Shown here: positions 17,326 to 25,265 of the stretch, in pieces
Layout of the letters: each line of letters opens with the position of its first letter
Position numbering within the stretch: the first letter of the stretch is position 1
Assembly: GCA_023412215.1 (NCBI GenBank)
Contig: JAEYNX010000014.1
Location: forward strand, 310,001 to 374,000
Direction of reading: 5' to 3'
Source: Bacillota bacterium
Lineage (GTDB): Bacteria; Bacillota; Clostridia; Oscillospirales; Ruminococcaceae
DNA length: 64,000 nt
The notes under the pieces: generated by a model
What the model saw: only the letters and a program-made list of their open reading frames with translations
What the model was told of the DNA's origin: nothing
Databases searched by the model: none
Position numbers and translations under genes: made by a program

Positions 17326-17790
17326 ATGATGAACGAGGAAGTAAAGATCATTGAGGTAAAACCGCTTCATGCCGATTTGATGGCGCTGATAACTAGGCTC
17401 GATGATGAAATGCTGGAAAAATACCCGCAGGACGGCATCTTCTAGGTGGATTTCAGCGACCCGAAGGTAAGCCGGATGCTCTTTGTGGTCGCCTATCTCG
17501 GCGATGCCCCCGTGGGCTGCGGCGGCATCCGCCCGCTGGACGATGAGACGGTGGAGCTGAAACGTTTTTTTGTAGATAAGACCGTTCGCAATAAAGGAAT
17601 TGCCTCGAAGGTGCTCACCTACCTGGAAACCAAGGCGCGGGAGAAAGGGTGTACGGCAATCAAGCTGGAGACCGGCCCCGAGCAGCCAGAAGCAATCGGG
17701 CTTTACAAGAAGTTCGGCTACGTAGAGATTCCCGCTTATGGGGAATACGTGGGGTGCGAGTACAGCGTTTGCTTTGAGAAGAAGCTGTAA
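17326..17790 (+). pseudogene. GNAT N-acetyltransferase broken by a TAG codon
   Basis: The reading frame starts at ATG 17326 (GGAG upstream) and would encode 154 residues, but codon 40 (17443-17445) is TAG. Before it the protein reads EMLEKYPQDGIF; after it VDFSDPKVSRMLFVVAYL continues in the same frame. The acetyl-CoA fold follows: VELKRFFVDKTVRNKGIAS near 85 and AIGLYKKFGYVEIPAYG near 130. These are typical of small GNAT enzymes of about 155 residues. A GTG directly after the TAG could restart translation, but that product would lack the first strand and helix. A single base change explains the loss. Confidence 0.8.
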
Positions 17791-17813
17791 GAACAAATAC
17801 GTATAGAATGAAT

Positions 17814-17853
17814 AAGACCGCCGTCAGGGTTAACCCTTTAAAACGGCGGTCTT
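17814..17853. terminator. Bidirectional terminator
   Basis: AAGACCGCCGT (17814-17824) pairs with ACGGCGGTCTT (17843-17853). The loop holds a smaller AGGG/CCCT pairing. It lies between the broken acetyltransferase gene and the convergent opp operon. Confidence 0.75.
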
Positions 17854-17866
17854 AGTATTACTAAAC

Positions 17867-18859
17867 TTATGCCCGCTTTTTCAGCTGTTCGTCCTCATAC
17901 AGGCGGCAGGCCACACAGTGGCCGTCCCCTAAGTCGCGCAGCGCGGGGCAGACGGTGTCGCAGCCCTCAAACGCCTTAAAGCAGCGGGTGGCAAAACGGC
18001 AGCCGTCACCGGGATTGATGGGGCTGGGCACGTCGCCCTTGAGAATGATGCGCTCTTTCTTGCGGCTGATATCGGTAACCGGAATAGCCGAAAGCAGCGC
18101 CTGCGTGTAAGGGTTTAGCGGGTTTTGGTACAGCTCGGTCTTGGAGGCGACCTCCATCAGCTTGCCGAGGTACATAACGCCCACGCGGTCGCTGATATGC
18201 TTTACCACGTTTAAACCGTGGGCAATAAACAGGTAGGTAAGGCCGAACTCTTGCTTTAAATCGTCCAGCAGGTTGAGCACCTGCGCCTGAATCGAAACGT
18301 CGAGCGCCGAAACCGGCTCGTCGCACACAATCAGCTTGGGCTGCACCGCAAGGGCGCGCGCAATGCCGACACGCTGGCGCTGGCCGCCCGAAAACTCGTG
18401 CGGGTAGCGGTTGCGGTGGTGGTTGGCAAGGCCGACGCAGTTGAGCAGGTAGTTTACCCGGCCCTCTACTTCGTTAGACGGCAGCAGCTTGTTGATGCGT
18501 ATCGGCTCGGCGATAATGTCGCCGACGGTCATACGCGGGTTAAGCGACGCATACGGGTCCTGGAATATCAGCTGGATGTCTTTGCAGTAGGCGCGGCGCT
18601 TGTCGTCGCTGAGCTTGGTCAAGTCCTTGCCCTCGAAGAGGATGCTGCCCTCGGTGGGCGTATAGAGGTTGACGAGCATCTTGCCGATGGTGGTCTTGCC
18701 GCAGCCCGACTCACCCACAAGCCCGAACGCCTCGCCCTTGTAGATATCAAACGAAACATCGTCCACGGCCTTGAGCACGGCGGTAGGGCGGCCGAACAAG
18801 TCGGTTTCCATGGTGAAATATTTCTTTAAGCCTTTAATTTGAATAAGCGGCTCACGCAT
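17867..18859 (-). CDS. oppF: Oligopeptide ABC transporter ATP-binding protein OppF
   Basis: 330 residues. It powers peptide import together with OppD. Walker A GESGCGKTT is near residue 48, the signature FSGGQRQRVGIARAL near 158 and Walker B LIVCDEPVSALD near 178. The C-terminal oligopeptide-transporter extension has the Cys pattern CRFATRCFKAFEGCDTVC, which in this family can bind an Fe-S cluster. The start at 18859 (MREPLIQIKGL) overlaps the oppD end by eight bases and follows GGAGG; the longer in-frame ATG at 18883 lies inside oppD. Last gene of the operon. Confidence 0.93.
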   Translation of the reverse strand: MREPLIQIKGLKKYFTMETDLFGRPTAVLKAVDDVSFDIYKGEAFGLVGESGCGKTTIGKMLVNLYTPTEGSILFEGKDLTKLSDDKRRAYCKDIQLIFQDPYASLNPRMTVGDIIAEPIRINKLLPSNEVEGRVNYLLNCVGLANHHRNRYPHEFSGGQRQRVGIARALAVQPKLIVCDEPVSALDVSIQAQVLNLLDDLKQEFGLTYLFIAHGLNVVKHISDRVGVMYLGKLMEVASKTELYQNPLNPYTQALLSAIPVTDISRKKERIILKGDVPSPINPGDGCRFATRCFKAFEGCDTVCPALRDLGDGHCVACRLYEDEQLKKRA

Positions 18860-19832
18860 CTTCGCCCGCCTCCTCTGCATCACTGTATAAAAAGCACCGT
18901 ACCTTCGAGCCGTTTATCTCGGTAAGGGCAGGCATATGGTCTTTGCATTTATCCATACATTTGTCGCACCGGTCGGAGAACGCGCAGCCCTTGGGCATCT
19001 TCAGGGGGTTGGGAACCATGCCCTTGATCATGTACAGGCGCTCGCGCTCGTCGTCCATCTTGGGAATGGACTCCAAAAGCCCCACGGTGTAGGGGTGTCT
19101 CGGCTCGGTAAACAGAGCCTTTACGTCCGCTTCTTCCACAATCTTACCGCAGTACATAACGATCACCCTGTCCGCCGCCTCGGCCACCACGCCCAGATCG
19201 TGGGTGATCAGCAGCACGGCCATGCCCAGCTTCTCGCGCAGGCTGTAAAGCAGCTCAAGGATCTGTGCCTGAATGGTCACATCGAGCGCCGTGGTGGGCT
19301 CGTCGGCGATCAGCAGCTCAGGGTGGCAGGCAAGCGCCATGGCGATCATCACCCTCTGGCGCATACCGCCGCTCATCTGGTGCGGATAGTCGTGCGCACG
19401 CTTATCGGGCGAAGGGATCCCCACGAGGTCGAGCATCTCGACGGTGCGCTTTAAGGCCTCTTCCTTGGAGAGCTTCATGTGCGTCATGATGCTTTCCATA
19501 ATCTGATCCTTAATGCGGTAAACAGGGTTGAGTGAGGTCATCGGCTCCTGGAAGATCATCGAAATCTGGTCGCCGCGAATCTTCTGCAGCTCGCTCACGG
19601 GCAGCTTGGTGAGGTCGGCGCCCTTAAAGAGGATCTCGCCGCCCGAAACCTTGCCCGGTTCGGCGATGAGCCCCATGATAGAAAGCGAGGTTACGCTTTT
19701 GCCCGAGCCGGACTCGCCCACGATTGCGAGAATCTCGCCCTTATCCACCGAGAAGCTCACGTCGTTAACCGCGTTTACCACGCCTTTTTTCAGTTTAAAA
19801 TCGGTCTTTAAATTTTTTACTTCAAGCAGCAT
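18852..19832 (-). CDS. oppD: Oligopeptide ABC transporter ATP-binding protein OppD
   Basis: 326 residues. Walker A GESGSGKS is near residue 38, the signature MSGGMRQRVMIAMAL near 157 and Walker B LLIADEPTTALD near 177. The C-terminal CAFSDRCDKCMDKC matches the oligopeptide-transporter extension. The start at 19832 (MLLEVKNLKTDF) was chosen by family length; in-frame ATGs at 19844 and 19907 exist, and GAGAGGA sits 12 bases upstream of the chosen one. It is separated from oppC by 116 bases that include a small hairpin. Confidence 0.93.
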   Translation of the reverse strand: MLLEVKNLKTDFKLKKGVVNAVNDVSFSVDKGEILAIVGESGSGKSVTSLSIMGLIAEPGKVSGGEILFKGADLTKLPVSELQKIRGDQISMIFQEPMTSLNPVYRIKDQIMESIMTHMKLSKEEALKRTVEMLDLVGIPSPDKRAHDYPHQMSGGMRQRVMIAMALACHPELLIADEPTTALDVTIQAQILELLYSLREKLGMAVLLITHDLGVVAEAADRVIVMYCGKIVEEADVKALFTEPRHPYTVGLLESIPKMDDERERLYMIKGMVPNPLKMPKGCAFSDRCDKCMDKCKDHMPALTEINGSKVRCFLYSDAEEAGEDA

Positions 19833-19916
19833 AACACTGAACATTCCTCTCTTGCAGCAGCAGGGGAATTGTGCGGTTCGGATTGCTGAAACTGAACCAA
19901 AAAGCACAAAACCTAG

Positions 19917-19937
19917 GTTTGAAAGACGCTTTCAAAC
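19917..19937 (-). other. Intercistronic hairpin between oppC and oppD
   Basis: GTTTGAAAG ACG CTTTCAAAC, a 9-bp stem with a three-base loop, just after the oppC stop. No T-run; probably an mRNA stability or processing element. Confidence 0.5.
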
Positions 19938-19948
19938 GAATACCGCCT

Positions 19949-20854
19949 TTAATTTTTTCGGGATTTCGGGTCGAGCGCGTCGCGCAGACCGTCGCCCAGC
20001 AGGTTAAACGCCAGCACCGTGATGGTGATGGCGATACCCGGGAACACAAGCGTGTAGGGTGCGGAGAAGATGAACCCGCGCGCACGTCCGAGCATGTCGC
20101 CCCACTCGGCAAAGGGAGGCTGCACGCCGAGGCCTAAGAAGCCCAGCGCCGCCGTATCGAGCACCGCCGAGGAGATACCCAGCGTTGCCCTAACCACGAT
20201 GGAGGACAGGACGTTCGGCAGGATATGTTTAAACACGATGCGGGCATCCTTGTTGCCTACAACTCTGGCCGCCTGCACGTAGTCGTTTTCTTTTACGGAA
20301 AGGATGCACCCACGCACAATGCGCGCGTACTCGGGGATAGACACGAGGCCGATGGCGATAACCGCCTTATCGATGCCCTTGCCCAAGGCTGCCATGAACG
20401 CGATGGCAAGCAGGATGGAGGGGATGGCGAGCATCATATCCATAATACGCATAATAACGGTGTCGGCTCTGCCGCCGCGGTAGCCCGCCACGGCGCCCAG
20501 TACGGTGCCGATGGTAAGCGAAATGGCAACCGCCGAAATACCTACGGTAAGCGAGATGCGCGTGCCGTCGATGATGCGTGAGAAGATGTCGCGCCCAAGC
20601 TGGTCGGTGCCGAACCAATGCGCGGCACCGGGGGTCTGGAAGCTGAGGGTCATGTCGGAATAGTTCGGGTCGTAGGGCATAAGCCATTTGCCAAAGATGG
20701 CTACTATAGCGAGCAGCGCGATGATAACCAACCCAACCACGGCGCCGCGGTTGGCGGCAAGAGAAGCCCACATCTCTTTAAGCTGCGACTCGGGCTTTTC
20801 CAGTAAAACCTCGGAGGCCTGCTCTACGGGAGCAATCTTGTTCTCGTTGTTCAT
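19949..20854 (-). CDS. oppC: Oligopeptide ABC transporter permease OppC
   Basis: 301 residues. It has the usual N-terminal cytoplasmic stretch, one membrane helix (VVGLVIIALLAIVAIFG), a periplasmic loop with HWFGTDQLGRDIFSRII (the OppC/DppC hallmark) and five further helices. The ATPase-coupling EAA loop is near 200 (EYARIVRGCILSVKENDYVQ). It starts four bases after the oppB stop. Confidence 0.94.
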   Translation of the reverse strand: MNNENKIAPVEQASEVLLEKPESQLKEMWASLAANRGAVVGLVIIALLAIVAIFGKWLMPYDPNYSDMTLSFQTPGAAHWFGTDQLGRDIFSRIIDGTRISLTVGISAVAISLTIGTVLGAVAGYRGGRADTVIMRIMDMMLAIPSILLAIAFMAALGKGIDKAVIAIGLVSIPEYARIVRGCILSVKENDYVQAARVVGNKDARIVFKHILPNVLSSIVVRATLGISSAVLDTAALGFLGLGVQPPFAEWGDMLGRARGFIFSAPYTLVFPGIAITITVLAFNLLGDGLRDALDPKSRKN

Positions 20855-20857
20855 GCA

Positions 20858-21874
20858 CTATGCCTCCTTCTTGGAATACTTGATGCGGGGGTCTACCACC
20901 GCATAGATGATATCCACCACAAGGTTGATGATAACAAAGGTAACCGCCACCAGCATAACCACACCCTGCACCACCGGGAAGTCCGACTTCAGGATGCAGT
21001 CTACGGTGTAGGAGCCGATGCCCGGCCAGGAGAATACCGTCTCGGTGAGCACGGCGCCGCCCAGCAGCGAGCCGAGCTGCAGGCCGATAACCGTAACGAT
21101 GGGGATAAGCCCGTTGCGAAGGGCATGCTTGGTGATAACCTTGCCCTCGGTAATACCCTTGGCGCGCGCCGTGCGGATATAATCCTGCCCCAGCGTCTCC
21201 AGCATGCTGGAACGCGTCATACGCGCGATGATCGCCATCGAGTACATGCCGAGCGCGCAGGACGGCAGTATCAGGTGATACAGCGTGTCGCCCACCGCCT
21301 GCATGTTGCCGGTAAGCAACCCGTCGATCAGGAAGAATCCGGTAACCTTCATGGGCTGCAGCAAGGGGTCGCCCCGCCCGCCCGACGGCAGCAGGTGCAG
21401 CGCCCCCGAGAAGATAATAATCAAGATAATACCCAGCCAGAAGATCGGCATCGAAACGCCGATGAGCGCGGTAACCATGCCCGCCGTATCAAACACCGAG
21501 TTCTTCTTCACCGCCGAGATGGTGCCTATGATGATACCGAACACCGAGGCGAAGATGATTGCCGAGATGGCAAGCTCGATGGTCGCGGGGAAACGCGCCA
21601 TAATCTCCTTGATAACCGGCGCCTTGGTGTAGTAGGAGTTGCCGAGGTCGCCCGTAAAAACGCCCTTGACAAAGTCGAAGTACTGAACATAGATAGGGTC
21701 GTTTAAGCCGTTGGCCGCGCGCCACGCATCCACCTTATCCTGTGTGGCATGCTGGCCGAGCACGATGGGCGCCGGGTCTGGGGAAAACACGCGCATGATA
21801 ACGAAAACGATTATGGATACACCGATGAGCACCGGTATTAACATGAGCAATCGTTTAATGATATATTTAAGCAT
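20858..21874 (-). CDS. oppB: Oligopeptide ABC transporter permease OppB
   Basis: 338 residues with six membrane helices. The start (MLKYIIKRLLMLIPVLIG) is the standard OppB/DppB N-terminus, chosen over an in-frame ATG at 21961; AAAGG precedes it. The conserved EAA loop ARMTRSSMLETLGQDYIRTA is near 225 and the C-terminal FSWPGIGSYTVDCIL is typical. It ends in TAG. 188 bases with two long hairpins separate it from oppA. Confidence 0.94.
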   Translation of the reverse strand: MLKYIIKRLLMLIPVLIGVSIIVFVIMRVFSPDPAPIVLGQHATQDKVDAWRAANGLNDPIYVQYFDFVKGVFTGDLGNSYYTKAPVIKEIMARFPATIELAISAIIFASVFGIIIGTISAVKKNSVFDTAGMVTALIGVSMPIFWLGIILIIIFSGALHLLPSGGRGDPLLQPMKVTGFFLIDGLLTGNMQAVGDTLYHLILPSCALGMYSMAIIARMTRSSMLETLGQDYIRTARAKGITEGKVITKHALRNGLIPIVTVIGLQLGSLLGGAVLTETVFSWPGIGSYTVDCILKSDFPVVQGVVMLVAVTFVIINLVVDIIYAVVDPRIKYSKKEA

Positions 21875-21918
21875 CTGCAACAAACCTTTCTCGGAGATTT
21901 TAAACGTGAATATCAAGT

Positions 21919-21952
21919 TTTGCATGTGCCGGAGAGTTCCGGCACATGCAAA
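21919..21952 (-). other. Intercistronic stem-loop between oppA and oppB
   Basis: A perfect 15-bp stem (TTTGCATGTGCCGGA and its complement) with loop GAGT. No U-run follows on either strand. Such stems after oppA-type genes usually protect the 3' end of the binding-protein message and raise its level relative to the permeases; that is inferred here. Confidence 0.65.
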
Positions 21953-21996
21953 GCATAACATTGCATACCCACAAAATACCGGGGCACAAAGCTTAG

Positions 21997-22037
21997 GCCG
22001 AAAGCCGAGAATCTACTGAAAAGTCCCGGCTTCCGGC
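21997..22037 (-). other. Second stem-loop after oppA
   Basis: GCCGAAAGCCGAGA (21997-22010) pairs with TCCCGGCTTCCGGC (22024-22037) with G-T wobbles and a 13-base loop. It lies 26 bases after the oppA stop. Confidence 0.55.
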
Positions 22038-22062
22038 TGTCGGCTATTAAGCTAAATATGAA

Positions 22063-23613
22063 TTATTTGGTTTTGGTGAAGCTCGATAAGAAGATGTTGG
22101 CGGTTACATGATAGTAGTAACCCTGAATGTTGGGTCTGTAAGCGGAAAGGAGCTTGGAGTGAGAGATGGGCAGCCATACGCTGTTGTCTACCTGATTCTG
22201 CTCCAGCTGCTTGTAGATCGCGTCGCGCTCAGCGCCCTCGGGAGCGGCCTTGCCCTTCGCAATCAGCTCAAGGTAAGCGGGATCTTCGTAACGGGCAACG
22301 TTCATGGCAGGGTCTTTATCGGAGAGCAGCGACATAAAGTTGTCGGGGTCGCCGTTATCACCGCTCCAGCCGTAGAAGCAGATATCGTAATCGCCGGCCT
22401 TTACCTTCTCCTTGTAGGTTGTCCAGTCGAACACCTCGATGTTGCAGGTAACGCCAACCTTGGAGAGGTAGCCCTGAATGGCCTCGGCAAGGGACTTACC
22501 GGTTGCGGTGTTGTACGGTCTGGGGTTGGAGTAGGTGATCATGTGCACGGTGGTGATACCGGCCTGAGCAAGAGCAGCCTTGGCTGCAGCTTCATCATAA
22601 GCAACCTGTTTGATGTCGGGGGAGAAGCCGGGAACGAAGCTGGGGAGAACGGTGTCTGCGGGGGTAGCATAGCCCTGATACAGGCTCTCTACCAGCTCGG
22701 GAACATTGATGGCCTGAGAGATGGCCTTTCTGTTCTCAACCTTGCTGAACAGCTCAGACTTGGTGTTGTAAGCCATGTAGTTTACGTTCATACCGTCGGG
22801 CTGGTCAACCACGTTGCCGGCCTTGGTGATCTGGTCTACTACGGTGGCGTCGATGCCGTCGATCATATCAACCTCGCCGTTGTTGAGTGCAACCACTCTG
22901 GCGGAGTTGTCTTTGATGATGCGGAAGATTACGTTCTTGGTTTTGGCCTTCTCGCCCCAGTAGTCTTCGTTTCTAACTAAAACGATCGACTGCTCTTTGT
23001 CCCAACGAACAAACTTGTAGGGGCCGGTGCCAACAGGAGCCTCGTTTACGTTGTTGTTGTTATCCTGTAAGGCCTTGGGGCTAACCATAGGCGCAGCCAT
23101 GCTCATCGCAAGGTTGTATAAGAAGGGGGTGCAAACATCCTTTAAGGTGATTACAACGGTGTTCTCGTCGGCAGCCTCTACCTTGGTTACATAGCCGTAT
23201 ACAAAGTCTGCATAGGTCATGTCCTCGGTAGCGGTGCCCTTCATCTGGCGCTCAATGTTGAACTTAACCGCCTCGGCATTGAAGGGTGTGCCGTCGTGGA
23301 ACTTAACGCCCTGGCGCAGGTGGAAGGTGTAGGTTAAGCCGTCGGGGCTTACATCCCACGATTCTGCAAGGCAGGGCTCAAGCTTGGTGGAGTCCTTCGC
23401 GTACTTGATGAGGCCCTCGTAAATGTTTACGATAACCTTGGAGGACTCGCCGTCGTCTACCAGCGCGGGGTCAAGGCCTCGGGGGTCTGCGCCCTGAGCA
23501 AAAATCAGCGTCTGCGTGGGGTCGTTGGATGCTCCCTGCGCGCAAGCCGTTAAGGTTAAGCAGAAAAGGGTAACGGCCAGCACAACAGCAAGAACTCTCT
23601 TTACTGTGTTCAT
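22063..23613 (-). CDS. oppA: Oligopeptide-binding lipoprotein OppA
   Basis: 516 residues. Extracytoplasmic receptor of the peptide transporter. The signal peptide (VLAVVLAVTLFCLTL) ends in the lipobox LTAC, so it is a lipoprotein anchored at Cys 22-23. The SBP_bac_5 signature region appears as AESWDVSPDGLTYTFHLRQG near residue 82, and FHDGTPFNAEAVKFN follows. The start at 23613 follows GAGGAGAAAATT. First gene of oppA-B-C-D-F. With a peptidase gene upstream, peptide use as a carbon, nitrogen or amino-acid source is likely. Dipeptide or nickel transport are alternatives within the family. Confidence 0.92.
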   Translation of the reverse strand: MNTVKRVLAVVLAVTLFCLTLTACAQGASNDPTQTLIFAQGADPRGLDPALVDDGESSKVIVNIYEGLIKYAKDSTKLEPCLAESWDVSPDGLTYTFHLRQGVKFHDGTPFNAEAVKFNIERQMKGTATEDMTYADFVYGYVTKVEAADENTVVITLKDVCTPFLYNLAMSMAAPMVSPKALQDNNNNVNEAPVGTGPYKFVRWDKEQSIVLVRNEDYWGEKAKTKNVIFRIIKDNSARVVALNNGEVDMIDGIDATVVDQITKAGNVVDQPDGMNVNYMAYNTKSELFSKVENRKAISQAINVPELVESLYQGYATPADTVLPSFVPGFSPDIKQVAYDEAAAKAALAQAGITTVHMITYSNPRPYNTATGKSLAEAIQGYLSKVGVTCNIEVFDWTTYKEKVKAGDYDICFYGWSGDNGDPDNFMSLLSDKDPAMNVARYEDPAYLELIAKGKAAPEGAERDAIYKQLEQNQVDNSVWLPISHSKLLSAYRPNIQGYYYHVTANIFLSSFTKTK

Positions 23614-23647
23614 AATTTTCTCCTCGCTTCGTTTTATATTTTGCATT

Positions 23648-23684
23648 AAAAAAGGGCACCTGCCTTGACGGGCAAGCGTCCCTT
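23648..23684 (-). terminator. Terminator or attenuator upstream of oppA
   Basis: On the minus strand AAGGG...TTGCC, then GGCA...CCCTTTTTT: a hairpin with an internal loop followed by six Ts, 34 bases before the oppA start. It lies downstream of a likely promoter at 23701, so it may control read-through into oppA rather than only end the peptidase transcript. Confidence 0.55.
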
Positions 23685-23700
23685 GCTTGTTGTGGATACT

Positions 23701-23729
23701 AGAATACCACAAAAGTTCCTTTTATGCAA
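23701..23729 (-). promoter_or_regulatory. Likely oppA promoter
   Basis: On the minus strand TTGCAT, 17 bases, TATTCT. Transcription would begin about 80 bases before oppA and pass through the hairpin at 23648-23684. Confidence 0.55.
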
Positions 23730-23799
23730 TGGTTAAATTGCATAAAAAGCGACGCTTTTTCATAAAAATATACAATTTTTTTGAAAATTGTTAAAAGTT

Positions 23800-24873
23800 T
23801 TAAAGTATTTTAACCTCTCGTGAGACATGGTTAAGGGTCTCGCAACCGCCTTCGGTGACCAGCACAAGGTCTTCGATGCGCACGCCGCCCAATCCCGGAA
23901 GGTAGATGCCCGGCTCGATCGAGAATACCATGCCCGGCGCTACCGCATCGGTATTCACCGAGGAAACGTCCCCGTACTCATGCACCTCTATGCCGATCGA
24001 GTGCCCCAGCCGGTGGGTAAAATAGCCGCCGTAGCCAGCCTGTGCAATAACCCCTCTCGCTGCGGCGTCAATGTCGCAAAACCGCGCGCCCGGCCTTACG
24101 GCGGCGCGTCCGGCCTCATTGGCCTTCTTCACCAGTTCGTAGATCTCGCGCAGCTGATCGGGCACCGAGCGGCAGAAGAAGGTTCGCGTCATGTCGGCGC
24201 AGTAGGCATCCTTCTTGCAGCCGATGTCTATCAGTACGCAGTCGCCTTCGCGCAGCACCGTTTCATCCGGGGCATGGTGGCCAATGGCGGCGTTTGCGCC
24301 GAAGCCGACGAGCGGTTCAAACGAAACCCCGTCCGCACCCACCTCCCGGTAGGCTTCAATCACCGCGAGGGCAAGTTCTTCCTCGGTAATCCCCGCGCGC
24401 ACCTTTGCTGCGACAATCGCCATCGCCCGATCGTTGAGCAGGGAGGCTTTGCGCATCCGCTCGGCCTCGGCGGCGTCCTTGCGGGCGCGCACCTTGTCTA
24501 CAGCCGGGGAGGCGTTACGGTAGGAAGCGGCGGCGTTCAGCTTCATCAGGCGCAGCAAAAAGCGCGCCGCCATGTTTTTGTCGATACCGAGCGGCTTGTC
24601 CCTTTCCACACAGGAGGCAAGCAGAGCCACCGAATCCTGCGTGTCGTTAAACCACACCTTTTCTACGCCAAGGTCTTCCGGCACCGTAAAGAGCTCGTTT
24701 ACAAACAGCCTGTTTTTGCCGTTTGCGTTTATGTATAACGCGAGCAGGCGCTCGCCGGGGTCAATCATTTTTCCGGTAAAATAAAAGATGGTCGCCGGGT
24801 CGGTTATCACCATCTGGGTGAGCCCGCTATCGGCAAGGCTCTCAATCGCCCGAGCCAGTCTGGTCTCATTCAT
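23800..24873 (-). CDS. M24 family Xaa-Pro peptidase
   Basis: 357 residues, the size of PepQ-type enzymes. The N-terminal creatinase-like domain covers about 1-125. The catalytic pita-bread domain carries all metal ligands: Asp in LIDIGCKKDAYCADMTR (two Asp, near 215-230), His in FTHRLGHSIGIEVHE, Glu in SIEPGIYLPG and Glu in RIEDLVLVTEGG. It releases N-terminal residues next to proline from peptides. It lies just upstream of oppA and likely processes the imported peptides. The start at 24873 (MNETRLARAI) follows CAGGAAT. Confidence 0.92.
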   Translation of the reverse strand: MNETRLARAIESLADSGLTQMVITDPATIFYFTGKMIDPGERLLALYINANGKNRLFVNELFTVPEDLGVEKVWFNDTQDSVALLASCVERDKPLGIDKNMAARFLLRLMKLNAAASYRNASPAVDKVRARKDAAEAERMRKASLLNDRAMAIVAAKVRAGITEEELALAVIEAYREVGADGVSFEPLVGFGANAAIGHHAPDETVLREGDCVLIDIGCKKDAYCADMTRTFFCRSVPDQLREIYELVKKANEAGRAAVRPGARFCDIDAAARGVIAQAGYGGYFTHRLGHSIGIEVHEYGDVSSVNTDAVAPGMVFSIEPGIYLPGLGGVRIEDLVLVTEGGCETLNHVSREVKIL

Positions 24874-24921
24874 ATTCCTGATGCCTCTCATTATCACATG
24901 AATACTTGGGTTATTAAATTT

Positions 24922-25090
24922 AAACTAAATTCCACGCCGCTATTAAAAACGGCGTGGCGGCTTTTAGCCGCCGAATTACCGTTCAATACTAATTTTGCAG
25001 CAACGCAAAGCGTTGTTGCTCCCCGCCAAAGGTGGAAATTTAAAAAGTGATTTATCACTTTAGAACACTATCTTAATGAAGAATTAGTAT
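24922..25090 (-). repeat. Modular hairpin repeat, composite copy
   Basis: 169 bases from AAACTAAATTCC to GAATTAGTAT. Five hairpins in order: CCACGCCG...CGGCGTGG, CGGCGGCTTTTAGCCGCCG, GCAACGCAAAGCGTTGTTGC, CCCCGCCAAAGGTGG and AAAGTGATTTATCACTTT. The right part (24986-25090) is itself bounded by ATACTAATT and AATTAGTAT, so this copy looks like two units joined. It lies in the gap between the peptidase and sugar-transporter genes. Confidence 0.75.
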
Positions 25091-25190
25091 TTTGGTGTTC
25101 TAATGATAGCAACTTTCGTCTATTTTTTCAATAGGAATTACTGTAAATAATCACGAATTTCCCTCACTTTATTGAAAATGTTTGTCATGA

Positions 25191-25219
25191 TTGTAGTCTT
25201 TTTGTGAATGTGATACAAT
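25191..25219 (+). promoter_or_regulatory. Promoter of the sugar uptake operon
   Basis: TTGTAG (25191-25196), 17 bases, TACAAT (25214-25219) with an upstream TG (extended -10). The first gene starts 46 bases downstream. Confidence 0.6.
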
Positions 25220-25265
25220 AAATGAAAACATATCCACCCTACACTGTGTTCTGGAGGAAAACAAA

